Program-made: the position numbers and the translations under genes
Assembly (NCBI RefSeq): GCF_023078475.1
Contig: NZ_CP095741.1
Coordinates: 3,348,001 to 3,412,000 of the forward strand
Source of the DNA: Luteibacter aegosomaticola
Lineage (GTDB): Bacteria; Pseudomonadota; Gammaproteobacteria; Xanthomonadales; Rhodanobacteraceae
DNA: 64,000 nucleotides
Reading direction: 5' to 3'
The notes under the pieces: model-generated
What the model was told of the DNA's origin: nothing
Databases searched by the model: none
The model's input: the letters and a program-made list of their open reading frames with translations, nothing else
Part shown: positions 20,985 through 30,504 of the stretch, one piece after another
Layout of the letters: each line of letters begins with the position of its first letter
How positions within the stretch are numbered: position 1 is the first letter of the stretch

Positions 20985-21014
20985 AAAAAAGCCGCCCGTG
21001 GGCGGCTTTTCTTT
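20985..21014. terminator. Bidirectional intrinsic terminator
   Basis: A 10-base-pair stem (AAAAGCCGCC/GGCGGCTTTT) with a 4-base loop. The plus strand continues CTTT; the minus strand ends in T7, so it can also terminate the S46 peptidase gene coming from the right. Confidence 0.88.
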
Positions 21015-21033
21015 GAGCTTTGTCGCAGGTTAG

Positions 21034-21056
21034 ATCGCGCGCAAGCGCGCTCCTAC
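21034..21056 (-). repeat. Class I REP, single
   Basis: One full 23-base class I copy in minus orientation, six bases beyond the stop of the S46 gene and next to the bidirectional terminator. Confidence 0.8.
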
Positions 21057-21061
21057 AAGGG

Positions 21062-23224
21062 CTATTTGGCTGGGACGCCCATTTCCTTTAGCAGATTGTC
21101 GGCATGGTCGAGGTGGTGCATGACCCAGAGCATGTAGCGCACGTCCACCTGGATCGAGCGGTTGAGCTTCGGATTGAACAGCCAGTCGCCGCTTACCGAC
21201 TCCCAGTTGCCATCGAAAGCCAGACCGACGAGACGGCCTTCCGCATCGAGCGCCGGCGAACCGGAGTTGCCGCCGGTGATGTCGAGATCGGCGAGGAAAT
21301 CGACCGGCAAGGTGCCCTGCTTCTTCGACGCGTAGCCATCGAAGGCCTTTGCCTTGATCGCATCGGTCTCGGCCTTCGGCGCGTTGAACGGTTCGACTCC
21401 CGTGTCCTTTTCGACGATGCCCTGCGCCGTGGTGAACGGTGCATAGGCCACGCCATCGCGCGGGGCCACGCCCTGCACGTTACCGAAGGTCACGCGCAGC
21501 GAGCTGTTCGCGTCCGGGTAGACCGGCAGGCCCTGCGATTCCTTCCAGGCGATGATCGCCTGCATGTAGCGAGGGCGAAGCTTCGCGAGTTCACCATCGC
21601 GGGCGTCGTCCGCGTCTTCGATCTTCTTCAGGTCCGGGAGGACCGCCGTGGCCAGCTTCAGCATGCTGTCACTGCTGGCGGAGATGGCCTTTTCATCGGC
21701 CTTGAACCACTTGAGGCGCTCCGTGGTATCGCCGAGTTTGCTGCCCTTGTAGAGCGCAGCCACCTTCGCTTCGATCGCCGTGCGCGTGGACGCGCCAGCC
21801 AGCCACTGGTCCAGTGAAGGCAGACGCTGGTCCTTGGGAAGGCTCACGTAATGCACGAGGGCGTTGGTCAGCAGCGCCTGATCGGTCGTGGCATCGTAAC
21901 GGCGCTCCATCTGCTTCAGGGCGCCTTCGATACGTACCTCGTCGCGCTCCTGGTAACCCGCGTCGCGCTGCATATCCGGCTTGGTGCGTTCATGCGCGAG
22001 GCGAGCGAGGCGCACGCCGCTCGAGAACAGCTGGGTACGGGCGACAAGGGCCAGATCGGCGTCGCGCTCGCGCGTCACCTCACCCTCTTTCAGCTTGGTC
22101 TTGAGCGTCGCGATGTCGGTGAGCAAGGCCTGGTTCTCTGCCCCGCCCTGCTTCTTCAGCCACGCATCCAGTTCGGCTTCCTGCTTCTGCTTCACCGCCA
22201 CGGCATCGGCGCGGCGCAGGCCTTCGAGCTGACCACCGAAGTTCTTCAGGTAGTTGTTCAGACCCGCGACGAGGCTGGCGTACTTCACCGTCACGTCGGG
22301 ATTGGTCTTGCCGTTTGCCGCGATCGTATCCAGCTGCTCCTGGTAGAGCTTGATCTGGGTCGGGTAGGTCCAGCTGATCGCGCCCTGCACTTCCTGGGCG
22401 AGACGGTAGCGATTGGTGCGGCCCGGGTAGCCCACGACCATCACGTAGTCACCGTCCTCCAGGCCGTCGGCGTTCACCTTGATAACGTGCTTCGGGTGGT
22501 ACGGCACGTTGTCCTTCGAATACGTCGCAGACTTGCCGTCCTTCGAGACGTAGGCACGCAGGTAGCTGAAATCACCGGTGTGGCGCGGCCACATCCAGTT
22601 ATCGACATCGCCGCCGAACTTGCCAATCGACTCGGGCGGCGCGTAGACAAGGCGCACATCCTTGATCTCGAGCTGTTTGATCAGCTGGTAGCTGTAGCCG
22701 CCGTGGAACGTATAGACATCGCAGCGGTAGCCGTCGCTCTCGCAGGCTTTCACCAGCTCTTTCTTCGCCAGCTCGATCGCATCGAAGCGCTGCTTGCCGC
22801 TCATCCCCGCGGTGAGCTTCGCGTTCACGTCCTTGGTGACGTCCCGAATTTCCTCAGTGACAAACACCCGCATGTCCGGCGAGCCGGGCAGCTCTTCAGC
22901 GAAGTTCTTCGCCAGGAAGCCCTGCTCGATCAGGTTCTTTTCCTTGGTGGAGTTGTACTGAAGCGCGCCGTACCCGCAATGGTGGTTCGTGACCACGAGG
23001 CCATCCGACGAGACGAACGAGGCGGTGCAGCCGCCGAGGCTGACAATGGCACCCATCGGATACGCGGTCAGGTCGGTGAGCGTGGCCGGGTCGAGCTTCA
23101 GGCCGTGCTGCTTGAGCGTGCCGGCGATCTTCGGCAGCTGAGCGGGCTGCCACATGCCTTCAACAGCATGGGCGGCAGGAACGAGGCCGGCGGCGAGGGC
23201 CGCGGCCAGGGCGAGGCGACGCAT
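21062..23224 (-). CDS. S46 family dipeptidyl peptidase, DPP7-like
   Basis: A 720-residue secreted serine exopeptidase of family S46, which removes dipeptides from peptide N-termini in the periplasm. A signal peptide (cleavage after AAHA) precedes VEGMWQPAQLP. The catalytic His is in VVTNHHCGYGALQYNS and the Ser in ITGGNSGSPALDAEG. The S1-pocket position downstream reads FDGNWE, that is Gly, the residue associated with DPP7-type preference for hydrophobic P1. A good GGAG precedes the ATG. It is followed on the left by a REP and a terminator; a second S46 gene lies 100 bases upstream. Confidence 0.92.
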   Translation of the reverse strand: MRRLALAAALAAGLVPAAHAVEGMWQPAQLPKIAGTLKQHGLKLDPATLTDLTAYPMGAIVSLGGCTASFVSSDGLVVTNHHCGYGALQYNSTKEKNLIEQGFLAKNFAEELPGSPDMRVFVTEEIRDVTKDVNAKLTAGMSGKQRFDAIELAKKELVKACESDGYRCDVYTFHGGYSYQLIKQLEIKDVRLVYAPPESIGKFGGDVDNWMWPRHTGDFSYLRAYVSKDGKSATYSKDNVPYHPKHVIKVNADGLEDGDYVMVVGYPGRTNRYRLAQEVQGAISWTYPTQIKLYQEQLDTIAANGKTNPDVTVKYASLVAGLNNYLKNFGGQLEGLRRADAVAVKQKQEAELDAWLKKQGGAENQALLTDIATLKTKLKEGEVTRERDADLALVARTQLFSSGVRLARLAHERTKPDMQRDAGYQERDEVRIEGALKQMERRYDATTDQALLTNALVHYVSLPKDQRLPSLDQWLAGASTRTAIEAKVAALYKGSKLGDTTERLKWFKADEKAISASSDSMLKLATAVLPDLKKIEDADDARDGELAKLRPRYMQAIIAWKESQGLPVYPDANSSLRVTFGNVQGVAPRDGVAYAPFTTAQGIVEKDTGVEPFNAPKAETDAIKAKAFDGYASKKQGTLPVDFLADLDITGGNSGSPALDAEGRLVGLAFDGNWESVSGDWLFNPKLNRSIQVDVRYMLWVMHHLDHADNLLKEMGVPAK

Positions 23225-23324
23225 GGGGTGATCTCCTGAGAAACGTTACAACATAACAATTGCAGGGGATGACCCTCCGGCGATATGTGCCGAAGGTCAT
23301 GGGGGGCGTCGCGCGCGGTGGTCG

Positions 23325-25478
23325 TCAGCGCGCCGGGACGCCCAGTTCTTTCAACAGCGCCGGTGAGGGGTACACCTTGTCCATCAGCCAGCGCATGTAG
23401 CGCATGTCCACATGGATGGCGCGCTTGTAGCGCGGGTCGTACATCCAGCTCGCGCTCACCGCTTCCCAGTTGCTGTCGAAATTCAGGCCGACCAGTTCGC
23501 CCTTCGCGTTGAGCACCGGGGAGCCGGAGTTACCGCCCGTGGTGTCGAGGTTGGAGAGAAAATCAACCGGCATGGCACCCGTCTTCGGGTCGGCGTAGCC
23601 GGTGAAGTCGCCCTTCTTGATGGCATCCAGCAGCGGCTTCGGCGCATCGAACGGGACCTTGCCGGTGTTCTTCTCCACGATCCCCTGCACCGTCGTGAGC
23701 GGTGCGTAGGTAACCGCATCGCGGGCAACCAGCGGCGTGACCTTGCCGTAGCTCACGCGGAGCGTGGAGTTGGCATCCGGATACACGGCCTTGCCCTGCT
23801 TTTCGCGGTAGGCGATGAGCGCCTCCATATAGGCCGGGCGCAGGCGCAGCAGGTCGCCATCGCGGCCCTTCTTCTCTTCTTCGATACGCAGCAGGCCCGG
23901 GCGTAACGTACGCGCCGCGACCATCAGGGCATCCGTGCTTTTCTCCACTTCGGCAGGCGATGCTGCGAACAGCCGGTTACGTTCGGCTTCATCGCTGAAC
24001 TTCGTAGCGCCGTAGATCGCATCCAGCGCCTTGGCCAAGGCCGCAGGCGTGGTGCCGAACACCTTGTCCACTTCGGCCACGTGCTGGGCCTCCGGCAACG
24101 CCTGGTAGCGGGTAAGCAGCGACGTGACGAGCGCCTTCTCCACCGTCGCGTCATAGCGGCGCTGGATCTGCTTGAGCTGGCTCTGGATCAGTTCCTCGTC
24201 GCGCTTCTGGTAGCCGCTTTCCCGGGCGGCATCGTCCTTTGGCCGCTCGACCGCCAGGCGGTCGACGTTGAGCGCGCCGCGCATGAGCTGGGTCTGCGAT
24301 GAAAGCAGGCCGGTCAGCAGGTCGCGCTCGCGCACGTCCTTGCCCTGCGCGATCAGCGCCATGACCTGGTCGATCTGCGGCCTCAGCGTCTTCGCATCGG
24401 ACTGGGTCGCCAGCCAGGCCAGCATGGCGGCCTCGTCGTCCCGACGGGTGGCAACGGCATCGCTGCGCTCCAGGCCCTCGAGCTCGCCACTGAAGCGCTT
24501 GATGCCGTTCTTCAGCGACTGCAACTGCGAGGCATAGCGGATAGCCGCGTCCTTATCGGCCTTGCCCTGGGTCTCGATCACGTCCTGCAGGCCCTTGAGC
24601 ACGGCCACCGAGGTCGGCAGGCGCCACTGCACCTGATCCGCGAATTCGGCGGCGGTGCGGTGGCGGTAGGTGATGCCCGGGTAACCCGCCAGCATCACGA
24701 AATCCCCTTCCGCCACGCCTTCGCTCGCGATCTGCAGGTGGGACGGCGGGTGGTAGGGCTTGTTGTCCGGGGAGTAATCGGCCGGCTTGCCATCCGGGCC
24801 CACATAAGCGCGCAGGATGGTGAAATCACCGGCGTGGCGCGGCCACATGAAGTTGTCGGTTTCGTCGCCGTAATTGCCGATGGCGCGCGGCGGCGCATAG
24901 ACCAGGCGGATGTCGCGCAGTTCCAGCTGCTTCACCAGGTAGAAGTCGCGGCCGTAGAACATGGTGGCCACGCTACATTTCGTCCCGGCCTCCTTCTCGC
25001 ACTCTGCCACGAGCGCCTTGGAGGCGGCATCGATCGCGTCGTAGTACGCCCTGCCCGTCTTGCCCTTCGCGCCCGCCAGGATCCGGTCGGTAACCTTGTC
25101 GAACCCGACAGTGACCCGCGCCCGGTAGTCCGGGTTGGCTGGCAGCTCGCCCGCGCGGTCCGGGGCGACGTAGCCGTTGGTGATCAGGTCGCGATCCGGC
25201 TTCGAGTTGTACTGGATGACGCCGAAAGCCACGTGGTGGTTGGTGACCAGCAAGCCGTCCGGTGAGACGAACGAGCCGGTGCCACCGCCGACGCGGACCA
25301 CCGCGTTCAGGGGCGCCTTCGTCAGGTCGGCGAGGTCCGCCGCGTCCCCGCGATAGCCCGCAGCCTTGAGGTTTTTCGCAATCGAAGGCAGCTGCGAGGG
25401 CATCCACATCCCCTCGTCAGCCTTCGCTTCCAGCGCCAATGCCATGGCGGCTCCCAGCATTACCGTACGGATTCGCAT
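23325..25478 (-). CDS. S46 family dipeptidyl peptidase, DPP11-like by pocket residue
   Basis: A 717-residue S46 peptidase, a paralogue of the next gene downstream. The signal peptide MRIRTVMLGAAMALALEAKA is followed by DEGMWMPSQLP. Catalytic blocks are LLVTNHHVAFGVIQYNS and TTGGNSGSPVLNAKG. The S1-pocket motif is FDSNWE, with Ser where the neighbour has Gly; Arg or Ser here has been linked to DPP11-type acidic P1 preference. The ATG at 25478 is chosen because it begins a normal leader; the nine residues before it do not. The 100-base gap to the next gene holds an imperfect hairpin but no clear terminator. Confidence 0.92.
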   Translation of the reverse strand: MRIRTVMLGAAMALALEAKADEGMWMPSQLPSIAKNLKAAGYRGDAADLADLTKAPLNAVVRVGGGTGSFVSPDGLLVTNHHVAFGVIQYNSKPDRDLITNGYVAPDRAGELPANPDYRARVTVGFDKVTDRILAGAKGKTGRAYYDAIDAASKALVAECEKEAGTKCSVATMFYGRDFYLVKQLELRDIRLVYAPPRAIGNYGDETDNFMWPRHAGDFTILRAYVGPDGKPADYSPDNKPYHPPSHLQIASEGVAEGDFVMLAGYPGITYRHRTAAEFADQVQWRLPTSVAVLKGLQDVIETQGKADKDAAIRYASQLQSLKNGIKRFSGELEGLERSDAVATRRDDEAAMLAWLATQSDAKTLRPQIDQVMALIAQGKDVRERDLLTGLLSSQTQLMRGALNVDRLAVERPKDDAARESGYQKRDEELIQSQLKQIQRRYDATVEKALVTSLLTRYQALPEAQHVAEVDKVFGTTPAALAKALDAIYGATKFSDEAERNRLFAASPAEVEKSTDALMVAARTLRPGLLRIEEEKKGRDGDLLRLRPAYMEALIAYREKQGKAVYPDANSTLRVSYGKVTPLVARDAVTYAPLTTVQGIVEKNTGKVPFDAPKPLLDAIKKGDFTGYADPKTGAMPVDFLSNLDTTGGNSGSPVLNAKGELVGLNFDSNWEAVSASWMYDPRYKRAIHVDMRYMRWLMDKVYPSPALLKELGVPAR

Positions 25479-25580
25479 CGTCTCACTTGCCCCTGAGGTT
25501 TCCAAAGCTGGCCCACCCTAGAGGCCGGGAACGGCCCGTGGCAATGCCGCGGCGCACAAGCCAAGCTACCTGCCGCGGCC

Positions 25581-25586
25581 TATAAT
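25581..25586 (+). promoter_or_regulatory. Candidate -10 box upstream of tdh
   Basis: A perfect TATAAT lies 50 bases before the tdh ATG in an otherwise GC-rich gap. No recognisable -35 TTGACA is found at 16-19 base spacing, so this is a candidate only. Confidence 0.4.
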
Positions 25587-25635
25587 GGTGGTTTGGTCCG
25601 CCCCCGCGGCCCCTCCCCACGAAAGCCGAGATCCC

Positions 25636-26670
25636 ATGCAGCAGACGATGAAGGCGCTGGTGAAGCGCAACCCCGAACAGGGCATCTGGATGGAAGAAGT
25701 GCCGGTCCCGACCCCGGGTCCGAACGAGGTGCTGATCAAGATCGAGAAAACCGCGATCTGCGGTACCGATCTGCACATCTATAAGTGGGACGAGTGGTCC
25801 CAGCGCACGATCAAGCCGGGCCTGACCATCGGCCACGAGTTCGTCGGCCGCATCGCGGAGATTGGCCCGGGCGTCACCGGCTACAAGATCGGCGACCGTG
25901 TCTCGGCGGAGGGCCACATCGTGTGCGGCCACTGCCGTAACTGCCGTGCCGGCCGCCAGCACCTGTGCCCGAACACCGTGGGCATCGGCGTGAACCGCAA
26001 TGGCGCGTTCGCTGAATACATGACCATGCCGGCCTCGAACCTGTGGCCGATCCCCGACCAGATCCCTTCCGAGCTGGCCGCCTTCTTCGACCCGTACGGC
26101 AACGCGGCGCACTGCGCGCTCGAATTCGACCTGATCGGTGAAGACGTGCTGATCACCGGCGCCGGCCCGATCGGCATCATCGCCGCGGGTATCGCCAAGC
26201 ACGTGGGCGCCCGCAACGTGGTGGTCACCGACGTCAACGATTACCGCCTGAAGCTGGCCGCCGACATGGGCGCCACCCGCGTGGTGAACGTGGCCAACCA
26301 GTCGCTGAAGGACGTGGTCAAGGACCTGCATATCGAAGGCTTCGACGTGGGCCTGGAGATGAGCGGCAACCCGCGCGCCTTCAACGACATGCTCGAGTGC
26401 ATGTACCACGGCGGCAAGGTGGCCATGCTCGGCATCATGCCGCGCGGTGCGGGCATCGACTGGGACAAGGTCATCTTCAAGGGCCTCACCCTGCAGGGTA
26501 TCTACGGCCGCAAGATGTACGAGACCTGGTACAAGATGACCCAGATGGTGCTCACCGGCTTCCCGCTGCAGAAGGTGCTCACCCACCAGATCGCCATCGA
26601 CGACTTCCAGAAGGGCTTCGACCTGATGGACGCCGGCGTCTGCGGCAAGGTCGTCTGCAGCTGGACCTGA
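25636..26670 (+). CDS. tdh: L-threonine 3-dehydrogenase Tdh
   Basis: A 344-residue zinc alcohol dehydrogenase that oxidises threonine to 2-amino-3-ketobutyrate with NAD. Catalytic zinc residues lie in [16 protein letters not shown] and IGHEFVG; the structural zinc site is [15 protein letters not shown]. The Rossmann loop is [17 protein letters not shown]. Length matches E. coli (341). The ATG at 25636 gives [10 protein letters not shown], the normal start. Its partner kbl lies 3.8 kb downstream behind a DUF748 gene rather than next to it. Confidence 0.96.
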   Translation: MQQTMKALVKRNPEQGIWMEEVPVPTPGPNEVLIKIEKTAICGTDLHIYKWDEWSQRTIKPGLTIGHEFVGRIAEIGPGVTGYKIGDRVSAEGHIVCGHCRNCRAGRQHLCPNTVGIGVNRNGAFAEYMTMPASNLWPIPDQIPSELAAFFDPYGNAAHCALEFDLIGEDVLITGAGPIGIIAAGIAKHVGARNVVVTDVNDYRLKLAADMGATRVVNVANQSLKDVVKDLHIEGFDVGLEMSGNPRAFNDMLECMYHGGKVAMLGIMPRGAGIDWDKVIFKGLTLQGIYGRKMYETWYKMTQMVLTGFPLQKVLTHQIAIDDFQKGFDLMDAGVCGKVVCSWT

Positions 26671-26689
26671 TTTAGCCGGGCCCGCCCCT

Positions 26690-26715
26690 GTAGGAGCGCG
26701 CAAGCGCGCTCCTAC
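26690..26715. repeat. Class I REP as a perfect palindrome
   Basis: A 26-base palindrome with 12-base arms (GTAGGAGCGCGC) and a two-base centre, 20 bases after the tdh stop. It is a compact back-to-back form of the class I REP and would make a stable mRNA hairpin. Confidence 0.85.
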
Positions 26716-26786
26716 AAAAGCCTCCTCCCGCGCTTATCCCCGAGTACACTTCACGCCGGGGGTAACGCGCGAAAAGGGGTGATGGT

Positions 26787-29700
26787 ATGGACACTCGCAG
26801 AAGCTGGCGGAGCCTGCCGTGGAGGGACGTGCGCGACCGCGCCGTCTCCACCTACCGCTCCCGCCGGGCCCGGCGCATCGCCCTGGGCCTGGTGATCTTC
26901 CTCGTCCTCTTCGGCCTGCTCGGCTTCCTCGCCGCGCCTTCGCTGATCCGCTCCCAGATCGCCTCCCGCGCCAGCGCGGCCCTTGGCCGCCAGGTGACCG
27001 TGGGCGATGTCCACCTCAACCCCTTCTCCCTGCGCCTCCGGCTCGAGCGCCTGCATATCGCCGAAGCGGACGGAAAGACGGCCTTCGTCGATATCGGCCA
27101 AGTCACCGCCGACGCGTCATGGGCATCCGTCTTCCGCCTGGCACCGATCCTCGACGAAGTGCGGATCGATAGCCCACGCGTGCATATCCAGCGCAGCGCG
27201 CCGCAGCGCTTCAACTTCACCGACATCATCGAACGCTTCGCCGCGCAGCCTGCCGCACCCGATAGCGGCCCCGCGCGTTTCGCCCTCTCCAACATCGCGA
27301 TCCACGACGGGCAGATCGATTTCGACGACCGGGTTACCGACGCGACGCACCGGGTGGACCACCTCGAACTCGGCATCCCCTTCATCGCCAGCCTGCCCAG
27401 CGATACCGACATCTTCGTGCAGCCGCTGCTGGCCATGAACGTCGACGGTAGCCCCCTGAAGGTGCAAGGCCAGACCAAACCCTTCGCCAACAGTCGCGAA
27501 TCGGATATCACCTTCCATCTCGACCAACTCGAGCTGCCGCGGTACGTCGGCTTCGCACCCACCCCGCTCCCGGTCGCCGTACCAGGCGGCAAACTGTCGG
27601 GCGTTGCCACCGTCAACTTCGTGATGGGCGAGAAACAGCCGTCCATTCGGGTGAAGGGGCAGCTGGCCCTCGACGGGCTCAAGGTCACGGGGAAGGATGG
27701 TGGCGCCCTGCTTGAGATCGGCCGCGCTGATGCCGACCTCGGTGTCCTCGACCCCATGACCTCGCGTTACCGGTTGGGCGCGATCACGCTGAAGGATGCG
27801 GCACTCCGCTACGCCCGCCTGCCCGGTGGCAAGAGCAACTTCGATGCCCTCACCAGCGGCAACGCCAAGCCCGACCCGAAAGCGGCCCCCATGGATGTGC
27901 GCATCGACGCGCTAACCCTGGTCAACGCGAAGGTCGACTACGCCGACCTTGCGGCCCCCGCGCCCGCCCACCTCACCCTGGACAAGCTCAACGGCAGCCT
28001 GCGCGGGCTCAGTACGGTGAAGGCACCGCCTGCGGCGCTCGACGTCTCCGCCGGTCTTGCGGGTGGCTCGCTGGCGACGAAGGGGAGTTTTGATCTGGCC
28101 GGCAGCCGTTATAACGGCCACGTCGCGTTCAAGGACGTATCGCTCGCGCCGTTGATGCCGCTCACGCCTCCCCTGCTCCCCGCGGATATCACGGGCGGAA
28201 GCTTCACTGCGGACGGCACGCTGAAGGCCGATTGGCACGACACCGCCACGGTACGCCTTGAGCAGGCCAAAGCGCGGCTGGATGGCTTCAACCTCGTACC
28301 CCATAACGGCCGAGCCTCGCCGATCACGTGGAAGTCGCTCACCGCCACGATCGCGTATGTCGATATGGCGACCAGCGAAGCGCGTGTCGATGCGCTGCTC
28401 CTCGACGGCCTGTCCCTTGATGTGCAGAAGCTGGCCAACGGCAATTTCGACATTCTCAACCTGCTCCCGGCCAACGCGAGCGCCGCCCACCCGGCAGGCA
28501 AGGGCTGGCAGTGGAGCGTGGCCCACCTGGGGCTGAGTGACGGCAAGGTCGCCCTGCGCGATGTGAAGGCTCCGGGCAAGCGCAACGCGATCAGCCTGAC
28601 CGCTACGGCATTCAACATCGACGGCCTTTCCGACGATATGCGCAAGCCGATCCGCCTGGACCTGAAGGGTGGGCTTGGCGATGGCACGTTCGCCGTGGCC
28701 GGCACGGTGAAGCCGCAGCCGCTCGAGGCGGAACTCAAGGTGACGAGCACCCGTCTCAACGTCGCCCCGTTGCAGAACCTCGTCACCGTACCGCTCAACG
28801 TGACCGTGGCGAGCGGCCTGCTCAGCCTCGACGGTGACGTACGCTACGCCGACCGCGGCAAGGACAGCCCGCGCGTGGGTTACCGCGGACGAGCCACGCT
28901 CGGCCGGGTGCGTATCCAGGACAAGCTCACCAACGACGATTTCCTGCGCTGGAATTCGCTCAGCGCCACGAACATGACGGTCGCCATGGGCGAAGGCACG
29001 CCGCGCATCGCCATCGGCGGCCTCGCGCTCGATGACTTCTATGCCCGCGTGATCATCAACGCCACCGGGCGCCTGAACGTGCAGGATGTTGTCGCGAGCC
29101 CGGAACAGCCTGGCGCCGTATCGGTGACCCAGGCCCAGGCCAATCCCGCGCCGAAGAAGGCGGACGAGCCGGTACCCGTACCTGCCGCCGAAGGCCCCGC
29201 CGCCGACATCCGCATCGGCCAGATCACGCTGACCAAGGGCCACCTCAACTACACCGATAACTTCATCAAGCCGAACTACACGGCCGATGTCATGGACCTC
29301 ACTGGCAAGATCGGCGCGTTCGGCACGGCCGGCGGTGAGCCACCGGCGGCGCTCACCCTCGAAGGCCAGCTCGATGGCAACGCGCCGGTGAATATCGACG
29401 GCACGATCAACCCGCTCGCGCCTGTCGCCTTCCTCGATATCACCGCCAAGGCCGAGGGCATCCAGCTCACCAACCTCTCGCCGTACTCCGGACACTACGC
29501 GGGCTATCCGATCACGCGCGGACGGCTAAACGTCGATGTCCACTACACGCTCGACCAGCGCAAGCTCAATGCCGATAACCACATCTTCATCGACCAGCTC
29601 ACCTTCGGCGACCGCATCGAAGGGCCGGGGATCAGCCACCTTCCGGTGAAGCTCGCGGTGGCATTGCTGCGCGATAGCGAAGGCCGTATCGACGTCCATG

Positions 29701-30368
29701 TGCCGGTGACCGGCTCGCTCGACGATCCGCATTTCAGCGTGGGCGGCCTCATCTGGCGCGCCATCGGCAACCTCATCGTGAAGGCCGTGACCTCGCCCTT
29801 CCGCCTGCTCGCGTCAGCAGGCGGCGGCCGCGAAGATCTCGGTTACGTAGAGTTCGCCCCTGGCTCTGCCGTGCTAGATCCGGCGTCGGAAACCAAGCTT
29901 GGCGAGCTGGTGAAGGTACTCAACAACAAGCCCTCGATCAGCCTGGATATCGTGGGGCGCATCGATACGAGCAAGGATGAAAGCGGCCTGCGCAAGGTCA
30001 TGGTCGATGACCTCATCCATCAGGAACAGGTGAACGATAAGGGCGACGACACCACGCCGCCCACCCAGGAGCAGCAGGACAAGTACCTCGAACGGGCCTA
30101 CCGCCACGCGGATTTCCCCAAGCCGAAGAACATCATCGGCCTGACCAAATCGCAGCCGCCCGAGGAAATGCGCACGCTGATGGAGACCAACATGCCGGTG
30201 GATGCCGACGCGCTGCGCCACCTGGCCGAACGCCGGGCCAACGCGGTGCGCCAGTGGCTACAGGGCAAGGTGGATGACAAGCGCGTCTTCGTCGTGGCAC
30301 CCAAGCTCGACCCCAAAGGCATCGACGACGGCGGAAAGACCACCCGGGTGGACTTCGGCCTGCACTAA
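26787..30368 (+). CDS. DUF748 protein, AsmA-like, giant
   Basis: A 1193-residue DUF748 protein related to the AsmA/TamB-like bridge proteins of the Gram-negative envelope. One N-terminal membrane helix (about residues 32-52, LGLVIFLVLFGLLGFLAAP) anchors a very long periplasmic beta-rich chain with repeated DxxGxL and GxLxxxG elements. After about residue 1020, YVEFAPGSAVLDPASETKL resembles the start of an OmpA-like peptidoglycan-binding domain. AsmA-like proteins are linked to phospholipid transport and outer-membrane homeostasis; the role of DUF748 is unproven. It is flanked on both sides by class I REPs. Confidence 0.85.
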   Translation: MDTRRSWRSLPWRDVRDRAVSTYRSRRARRIALGLVIFLVLFGLLGFLAAPSLIRSQIASRASAALGRQVTVGDVHLNPFSLRLRLERLHIAEADGKTAFVDIGQVTADASWASVFRLAPILDEVRIDSPRVHIQRSAPQRFNFTDIIERFAAQPAAPDSGPARFALSNIAIHDGQIDFDDRVTDATHRVDHLELGIPFIASLPSDTDIFVQPLLAMNVDGSPLKVQGQTKPFANSRESDITFHLDQLELPRYVGFAPTPLPVAVPGGKLSGVATVNFVMGEKQPSIRVKGQLALDGLKVTGKDGGALLEIGRADADLGVLDPMTSRYRLGAITLKDAALRYARLPGGKSNFDALTSGNAKPDPKAAPMDVRIDALTLVNAKVDYADLAAPAPAHLTLDKLNGSLRGLSTVKAPPAALDVSAGLAGGSLATKGSFDLAGSRYNGHVAFKDVSLAPLMPLTPPLLPADITGGSFTADGTLKADWHDTATVRLEQAKARLDGFNLVPHNGRASPITWKSLTATIAYVDMATSEARVDALLLDGLSLDVQKLANGNFDILNLLPANASAAHPAGKGWQWSVAHLGLSDGKVALRDVKAPGKRNAISLTATAFNIDGLSDDMRKPIRLDLKGGLGDGTFAVAGTVKPQPLEAELKVTSTRLNVAPLQNLVTVPLNVTVASGLLSLDGDVRYADRGKDSPRVGYRGRATLGRVRIQDKLTNDDFLRWNSLSATNMTVAMGEGTPRIAIGGLALDDFYARVIINATGRLNVQDVVASPEQPGAVSVTQAQANPAPKKADEPVPVPAAEGPAADIRIGQITLTKGHLNYTDNFIKPNYTADVMDLTGKIGAFGTAGGEPPAALTLEGQLDGNAPVNIDGTINPLAPVAFLDITAKAEGIQLTNLSPYSGHYAGYPITRGRLNVDVHYTLDQRKLNADNHIFIDQLTFGDRIEGPGISHLPVKLAVALLRDSEGRIDVHVPVTGSLDDPHFSVGGLIWRAIGNLIVKAVTSPFRLLASAGGGREDLGYVEFAPGSAVLDPASETKLGELVKVLNNKPSISLDIVGRIDTSKDESGLRKVMVDDLIHQEQVNDKGDDTTPPTQEQQDKYLERAYRHADFPKPKNIIGLTKSQPPEEMRTLMETNMPVDADALRHLAERRANAVRQWLQGKVDDKRVFVVAPKLDPKGIDDGGKTTRVDFGLH

Positions 30369-30378
30369 AAGCGCCCCT

Positions 30379-30453
30379 GTAAGAGCGCGCTTGCGCGCGA
30401 TGGGTGCTTGCCACACCGCTTCGCAACTTGATCGCGCGCAAGCGCGCTCCTAC
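30379..30453. repeat. Class I REP inverted pair
   Basis: A plus-oriented copy at 30379-30401 (GTAAGAG variant) and a minus-oriented copy at 30431-30453, 29 bases apart. It lies between the DUF748 gene and kbl. Confidence 0.85.
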
Positions 30454-30504
30454 AACGGCCACACGGGGTAGAATCGGGATTTCCCCCGTCCCGGTACCCG
30501 TCCC

